NCBI RefSeq assembly: GCF_018304965.1
Contig: NZ_JAGQED010000018.1
Coordinates: 1-64,000, forward strand
Direction: 5' to 3'
DNA from: Collimonas antrihumi
GTDB taxonomy: Bacteria > Pseudomonadota > Gammaproteobacteria > Burkholderiales > Burkholderiaceae_D
Length of the DNA stretch: 64,000 nt
The notes under the pieces are model-generated. The model ran no database searches. It was not told the origin of the DNA and worked only from the letters and a program-made list of their open reading frames with translations. The position numbers and the translations under genes are program-made. Within the stretch, counting starts at the first letter, position 1; each line of letters opens with the position of its first letter. Positions 55,826 through 64,000 of this stretch are shown here, in pieces.

Positions 55826-57592
55826 CTAATGACTTTCGTCAGGTTGCTGTTCCATCGTTTCACGCAGCGCGATTTGCAACTTGGAATGCAATTTCACAAA
55901 ACGTTGCCACAACACCAACACCAGCGTGGCTGCGCCGACCAGCACCAGGATCAGCAGATTGGTCGGCGGCAGAATCCGGCTGCTGAGCGCGGCGATCATC
56001 AACATGATGCCTATGATGGACACCACCGGAATCACCTCGGCGATCACGCGCCGCACCGCATGGCTATAGGAACCAGCCCAATCCGGCTTGACGCTCATCT
56101 CTGCCAGCAACATGCTTAGCGCGTGCAATTTGCGATAAGTTGCGATCAGGAAAGGCAATGAAATCAGCAACGCCCCGCCCCACACTATCGCATTCTGAAT
56201 CTGCGCATCCGCCACCCACGCCGACATGCTGTTGCCGAGCGTCTGGGCAAAATAGCCGCCGATGATGAAAATCGCCACCACCAGCGCCAGGTTCACCACC
56301 ACCTGCATCAGGATGCGGCGAATAATGCGCGACAACTCAGCGCGGTCGCCCTGCGGTTGCAAGCTGTCGAGCCAGGTTGAGTACATGCCGAATACCGACA
56401 CCAGTTTCTCCGGCATGGCCTGCGCCAGGCGGCTTGAGAGCGGATCGGCCAGCTTGATCAGGTACGGTGTCAGCAAAGTGGTCACGGCGGATACCGCTAC
56501 CACGGTCGGGTACAGGAAATCGCTGGTCACTTTCAGGCTGACACCAAGCGCCGCAATGATGAAAGAGAATTCACCGATCTGCGACAGGCCCATGCCGACC
56601 CGCATTGAAGTGCGGCCGTCATGGCCGGACAGGAAAGTCGCCAGGCCGCAGCTGATGACCTTGCCCAGCACCACCGCCAGCGTAATCACACCGATCGGCA
56701 GCCAGTATTGGGCCAGGATGGAGGGATTGAACAACAGGCCGATGGCCACGAAAAAGATGGCGCTGAACATGTCGCGCACCGGTTCGATCAGGCGTTCGAT
56801 CTGATGCAGGTGGCGTGACTCGGCCATCACGGCGCCGATAATGAAGGCGCCCAACGCCACGCTGTATTGCATTTTCATGACCAGCAAACAGAAGCCGAAG
56901 CACAAGCCAAGCACCGTCACCAGCAACATTTCCTTGCTCTTGAATTTGGCTACATAGTCGAGCAGGCGCGGGATGATAAGGATGCCTGCCACCAGCGAAA
57001 CAATCATGAACAGCACCAGCTTGCCGATGGTAACCGCGGCATCGCCGGCGTCCACCGAACCGCTGGTCGCCACGCCTGACAGCAAAGCGATCATGCCGAT
57101 CGCCAGCACATCCTCGACAATCAGGATGCCGAAAATCAGTTGCGCGAATTTCTCGCGTTTCATGCCCAGTTCGTTGAGCGCCTTGACGATGATGGTGGTG
57201 GACGATACCGACAGCATGGCGCCGAGGAATACCGCATCCATCTGCTTCCAGCCGAAATAAATACCGATCTCGTAGCCGACCCACAGCATCAGCGTAATCT
57301 CCGCCAGGGCCGCCACAAAGGCCGTGGCGCCGACCTTGCCGAGTTTCTTCAGGCTGAATTCCAGGCCCAGCGAAAACAACAGGAAGATCACGCCCAGTTC
57401 CGCCAGGATCTGGATTGTGCGCTCATCCGTGATCAGCGAAAACGGCGGCGTATGCGGTCCGATGATGACCCCGGCGACGATATAACCAAGCACCACCGGC
57501 TGCTTGAAACGGTTGAACAGCACCGTGACGACACCGGCGATCAGCATGATCACGGCCAGATCCTGGATAAACATTTCTACCGCATGGTGCAT
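55826..57592 (-). CDS. Monovalent cation:proton antiporter, CPA2 (Kef/YbaL-like)
   Basis: 588 residues from the ATG at 57592. Two blocks of membrane helices cover the CPA2 core (FLLFSLGLEFSLKKLG; ILIVEDVLAIGMIALL, the core Asp pair region; VGMGLSQIGEFSFII). A second C-terminal group of helices follows at ~430-550. There is no TrkA-N/RCK domain, unlike KefB/C and YbaL, so it lacks the nucleotide-gating part. It would exchange K+ or Na+ for protons and help pH or potassium balance. Ends 104 bases before rpiA on the same strand. Confidence 0.86.
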   Translation of the reverse strand: MHHAVEMFIQDLAVIMLIAGVVTVLFNRFKQPVVLGYIVAGVIIGPHTPPFSLITDERTIQILAELGVIFLLFSLGLEFSLKKLGKVGATAFVAALAEITLMLWVGYEIGIYFGWKQMDAVFLGAMLSVSSTTIIVKALNELGMKREKFAQLIFGILIVEDVLAIGMIALLSGVATSGSVDAGDAAVTIGKLVLFMIVSLVAGILIIPRLLDYVAKFKSKEMLLVTVLGLCFGFCLLVMKMQYSVALGAFIIGAVMAESRHLHQIERLIEPVRDMFSAIFFVAIGLLFNPSILAQYWLPIGVITLAVVLGKVISCGLATFLSGHDGRTSMRVGMGLSQIGEFSFIIAALGVSLKVTSDFLYPTVVAVSAVTTLLTPYLIKLADPLSSRLAQAMPEKLVSVFGMYSTWLDSLQPQGDRAELSRIIRRILMQVVVNLALVVAIFIIGGYFAQTLGNSMSAWVADAQIQNAIVWGGALLISLPFLIATYRKLHALSMLLAEMSVKPDWAGSYSHAVRRVIAEVIPVVSIIGIMLMIAALSSRILPPTNLLILVLVGAATLVLVLWQRFVKLHSKLQIALRETMEQQPDESH

Positions 57593-57630
57593 TGGCAAGT
57601 TTCCGAAGTAAGCAAATTGGGGGGATGCCG

Positions 57631-57759
57631 CAGGGTGGGCAGGCCTTTATGCCCACGCGTGACCGCGATAACCGGAGTACAAACAGGCCGGGCGCGGAAT
57701 TGCGCATGCACATGGAACGAGTTCATTCACGCGTGGGCACAAAGGCGTGCCCACCCTAC
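57631..57759. repeat. GTAGGGTGGGC-family dispersed repeat, copy 5 (long form, inverted relative to copy 4)
   Basis: Arms CAGGGTGGGC and GTGCCCACCCTAC with the inner GCCCACGCGTGACCGCGATA and ACCGGAGTAC, the reverse complement of the matching part of copy 4. With copy 4 it flanks rpiA and the antiporter as inverted repeats 2.6 kb apart. Confidence 0.8.
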
Positions 57760-57832
57760 GCAGCTTGGTTATTTTGCAATTATATAGTGTGCCGACCCGT
57801 GCCAACCCGGTCGCGTGCCCACACCACGCAAC

Positions 57833-58369
57833 TCAATCGTCGTGATTAGGATCCAGCTCGGGAAACAGCACTTCGGTAAAACCAAAGCGGGTGAAATCCT
57901 TGATCCGCATCGGATACAGGATGCCATTCAGGTGATCGGTTTCATGCTGCACCACACGCGCATGGAAATCGTCGACGTCGCGGCTGATGCGCGCACCAGA
58001 CTGATCGAAACCTTCATAATGCACACGGCTCCAGCGCGGCACCACGCCACGCATGCCGGGCACCGACAGGCAACCCTCCCAGCCATCTTCAATTTCTTCC
58101 GATAACGGCGTCAATACCGGATTGATCAGCACGGTCTCGGGCACCGCCGGCGCATCCGGGTAACGCACGTTATTCTTGAAACCGAAGATCACTACCTGCA
58201 GGTTGACGCCGATCTGCGGCGCCGCCAGACCGGCGCCGTTGGCTGCATGCATCGTATCGAACATGTCAGCGATCAGCGCCTCCAGTTCCGGCGTATTGAA
58301 CGCGGTGACAGGTTCTGCTTGGCGCAACAGGCGGGGATCGCCCATCTTCAGGATTTCACGAACGGTCAT
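57833..58369 (-). CDS. def: Peptide deformylase
   Basis: 178 residues. The three family motifs are present: [18 protein letters not shown] (metal-binding Cys) and QHETDHLNG (HExxH-type zinc/iron site). It removes the formyl group from nascent proteins. This is probably a second def copy rather than the fmt-linked one, because no fmt gene is adjacent. It lies 21 bases downstream of galU on the same strand. Confidence 0.93.
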   Translation of the reverse strand: MTVREILKMGDPRLLRQAEPVTAFNTPELEALIADMFDTMHAANGAGLAAPQIGVNLQVVIFGFKNNVRYPDAPAVPETVLINPVLTPLSEEIEDGWEGCLSVPGMRGVVPRWSRVHYEGFDQSGARISRDVDDFHARVVQHETDHLNGILYPMRIKDFTRFGFTEVLFPELDPNHDD

Positions 58370-58390
58370 GGCGTCGGCTTTACGGTGGGA

Positions 58391-62482
<4,092 letters not shown>

Positions 62483-62524
62483 TCTGCTGATGCCTTAATA
62501 AGGAAAAAACACTTCTAAATTTGC

Positions 62525-62566
62525 GTAGGGTGGACACCGCGTGGGCAAAAAACCTGCCCACCCTAC
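62525..62566. repeat. GTAGGGTGGGC-family dispersed palindrome, copy 6
   Basis: GTAGGGTGGAC at 62525-62535 pairs with the arm TGCCCACCCTAC (62555-62566), with GTGGGC inside. The 277-base gap 62483-62759 upstream of zipA contains this copy and an AT-rich stretch, and no gene. Confidence 0.75.
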
Positions 62567-62759
62567 AACTGCACACGCAGCCAACGTCCGCGATTAACGT
62601 TTGCAATTAACGTCCGCAATTACGTCAATTATCGCGCCAATTTTTACAACATATTGTAATAAAACCAGAAAATCAGCCTAGTGTCATCATAAAAAGTTAT
62701 CAAGCTGGAATTGAAGCGGGTTAAAGCCGATTTCAGCTAATCAAACTGCCGTTTTAGCA

Positions 62760-64000
62760 TTAAGCCGGCACCGTGTCACTGGCAAAACTTCTGGCCGCTT
62801 CCATATCGACCGCAACAATCCGCGACACGCCCTGCTCCTGCATCGTCACCCCGATCAACTGCTGCGCCATTTCCATAGCAATCTTGTTATGCGAGATGAA
62901 CAGGAACTGGGTATGTGCCGACATCCGCTTTACCATATTGCAGAAACGTTCGGTATTGGCGTCGTCCAGCGGCGCATCAACCTCATCCAGCAAACAGAAC
63001 GGCGCCGGATTCAGCTGGAACATCGAAAACACCAGGGCGGTCGCAGTGAGTGCTTTTTCACCGCCTGACAGCAAGTGAATCGTGGCATTCTTCTTGCCCG
63101 GCGGTTGCGCCATGACTTGCACGCCGGAATCGAGGATTTCGTCGCCGGTCATGATCAGCTTGGCCTGGCCGCCGCCGAACAGGATCGGGAACAGTTCGGC
63201 AAAATGCAGGTTGACCTTGTCGAAAGTGTCTTGCAACAGGTCACGGGTTTCCTTGTCGATCTTGTGAATCGCATCCTGCAAGGTATTGATGGCCTCGGTC
63301 AGGTCGGCGTTTTGCGCATCCAGGAAATTCTTGCGTTCGGACGCCTGCGCCAGTTCATCCAGCGCCGCCAGATTGACTGCACCCAGCGCGCCGATCGCAT
63401 TGGTCAGGCGCGTCACTTCGCCTTGCAGATAGGATGGCCGCATGTCGGCAGTCAGTTTCTCGCTCAGGGCGGCCTCATCGGCCTGCGCTTCGAGCAGCTG
63501 CTGCACGTATTGTTCCTGGTTCAGGCGCGCCGCCTGCTCTTTCAGTTGCAATTCCATGATGCGGTCGCGCTGCGGCTGCAGGCTGCGCTCGGCTTGCAGG
63601 CGGGTTTCTTCGTGCTGGCGCAAATTCTGCGATACCTGGTCCAGTTCGTGGCGGGTATCGGCCAGTGCGCGTTCTTGCTCGCTGCGCTTGTCCAGCAAGT
63701 CTTGCAAACCGGCTTGCGCGGCCTGGTCATCCAGGCTCTCCAGCTCGAGATGGCCCTGCTGCATGTTGGCGAACAATTGTGCCGCCTGCTCCAGCGCGGT
63801 AGCGATGCTGCGCTTGAGTTCTTCGATCTTGTTGCGATGGGATTTCTCGGCAAATTCCGCTTCTTGCGCAGCGCGCTCCATCTCGCGCAGACGCTGGCGG
63901 GCATCGTTGAGCTGTTGTTCCTTGCCCAGGTAATCGGTTTGTCCGTCTTCGTGCTTCTCTTGCAGTTCGGCCAACTCCATGTCGAGTTGTTCGAACTTGG
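62760..64000 (-). CDS. smc: Chromosome segregation protein SMC, C-terminal part
   Basis: The frame continues past the right edge. The visible ~413 residues hold the C-terminal coiled coil and the ATPase head: signature [14 protein letters not shown] and Walker [20 protein letters not shown], followed by D-loop and ITVMQEQG. SMC dimers compact chromosomal DNA with ScpAB. The Walker A and hinge lie beyond the edge. First gene of the smc-zipA-ligA-galU set. Confidence 0.94.
   Translation of the reverse strand, partial: KFEQLDMELAELQEKHEDGQTDYLGKEQQLNDARQRLREMERAAQEAEFAEKSHRNKIEELKRSIATALEQAAQLFANMQQGHLELESLDDQAAQAGLQDLLDKRSEQERALADTRHELDQVSQNLRQHEETRLQAERSLQPQRDRIMELQLKEQAARLNQEQYVQQLLEAQADEAALSEKLTADMRPSYLQGEVTRLTNAIGALGAVNLAALDELAQASERKNFLDAQNADLTEAINTLQDAIHKIDKETRDLLQDTFDKVNLHFAELFPILFGGGQAKLIMTGDEILDSGVQVMAQPPGKKNATIHLLSGGEKALTATALVFSMFQLNPAPFCLLDEVDAPLDDANTERFCNMVKRMSAHTQFLFISHNKIAMEMAQQLIGVTMQEQGVSRIVAVDMEAARSFASDTVPA

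Overview
The window looks like chromosome of a betaproteobacterium, most likely an Oxalobacteraceae member of the Collimonas/Herbaspirillum kind. This is inferred from the moderately high GC, the duplicated cyanophycin synthetases with an attached ABC/DUF1854 pair, a ChvE-GguAB sugar importer feeding non-phosphorylative pentose catabolism, a Burkholderia-type general porin, and the smc-zipA-ligA-galU housekeeping order at the right edge. No rRNA, tRNA, CRISPR array, integrase or complete insertion sequence was seen.

Layout, left to right. (1) 1-8.7 kb: a remnant CDS end and a small membrane protein, then a cyanophycin locus. A DUF1854 protein and an unusual ABC exporter (PH-like domain plus zinc ribbon fused to the exporter) are divergent from two tandem cyanophycin synthetases; the first lacks the C-terminal Mur-ligase lobe. 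(2) 8.7-11.6 kb: a MITE nested in a REP palindrome, an MFS exporter, an NTF2-like protein and a cupin. (3) 11.6-21.1 kb: a complete kdp potassium system (kdpFABC, kdpD, kdpE). Two genes too short for routine gene calling, kdpF and a 38-codon ORF, lead the operon. A TorF-type porin and a second MITE copy split kdpABC from kdpDE. (4) 21.1-27.6 kb: a FUSC transporter, an AT-rich toxin-antitoxin-like pair, an orphan pilin, a 5'-truncated SMP-30 lactonase, a LysR regulator and a TsdA-like dihaem cytochrome c. (5) 27.6-40.1 kb: a type VI secretion block (VgrG, DUF4123 adaptor, DUF3304 lipoprotein, Tle1-like lipase, TssL, a HAF-repeat protein, PAAR, TssM). It has no sheath, baseplate or ClpV genes. 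It is flanked by two diverged copies of the last 19 codons of an SDR gene, in the same orientation. (6) 40.1-49.6 kb: a minus-strand pentose operon (chvE-gguA-gguB-dehydratase-araD1-semialdehyde dehydrogenase-SDR), which the type VI block separates from its lactonase. (7) 50-57.8 kb: a LysR/YeiH pair, general porin, alcohol dehydrogenase, rpiA and a cation:proton antiporter. (8) 57.8-64 kb: def, galU, ligA, zipA and the 3' part of smc.

How the genes fit together: ChvE-GguAB imports a pentose. The SDR oxidises it, the lactone would be opened by the now-broken SMP-30 enzyme or spontaneously, and the dehydratase, AraD1 and semialdehyde dehydrogenase carry it to 2-oxoglutarate. The type VI block supplies a spike, an adaptor, an effector/immunity pair and a membrane TssL-TssM pair, and would have to share or borrow the rest of the apparatus. 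A family of GTAGGGTGGGC palindromes is scattered between genes across the window; two long copies in opposite orientation flank rpiA and the antiporter.

The points most worth a second look are the flanked partial type VI block with a TssM lacking its N-terminal membrane hairpin, the cyanophycin-linked PH/zinc-ribbon ABC exporter, the toxin-antitoxin-like pair with an unusually large partner, and the nested MITE.
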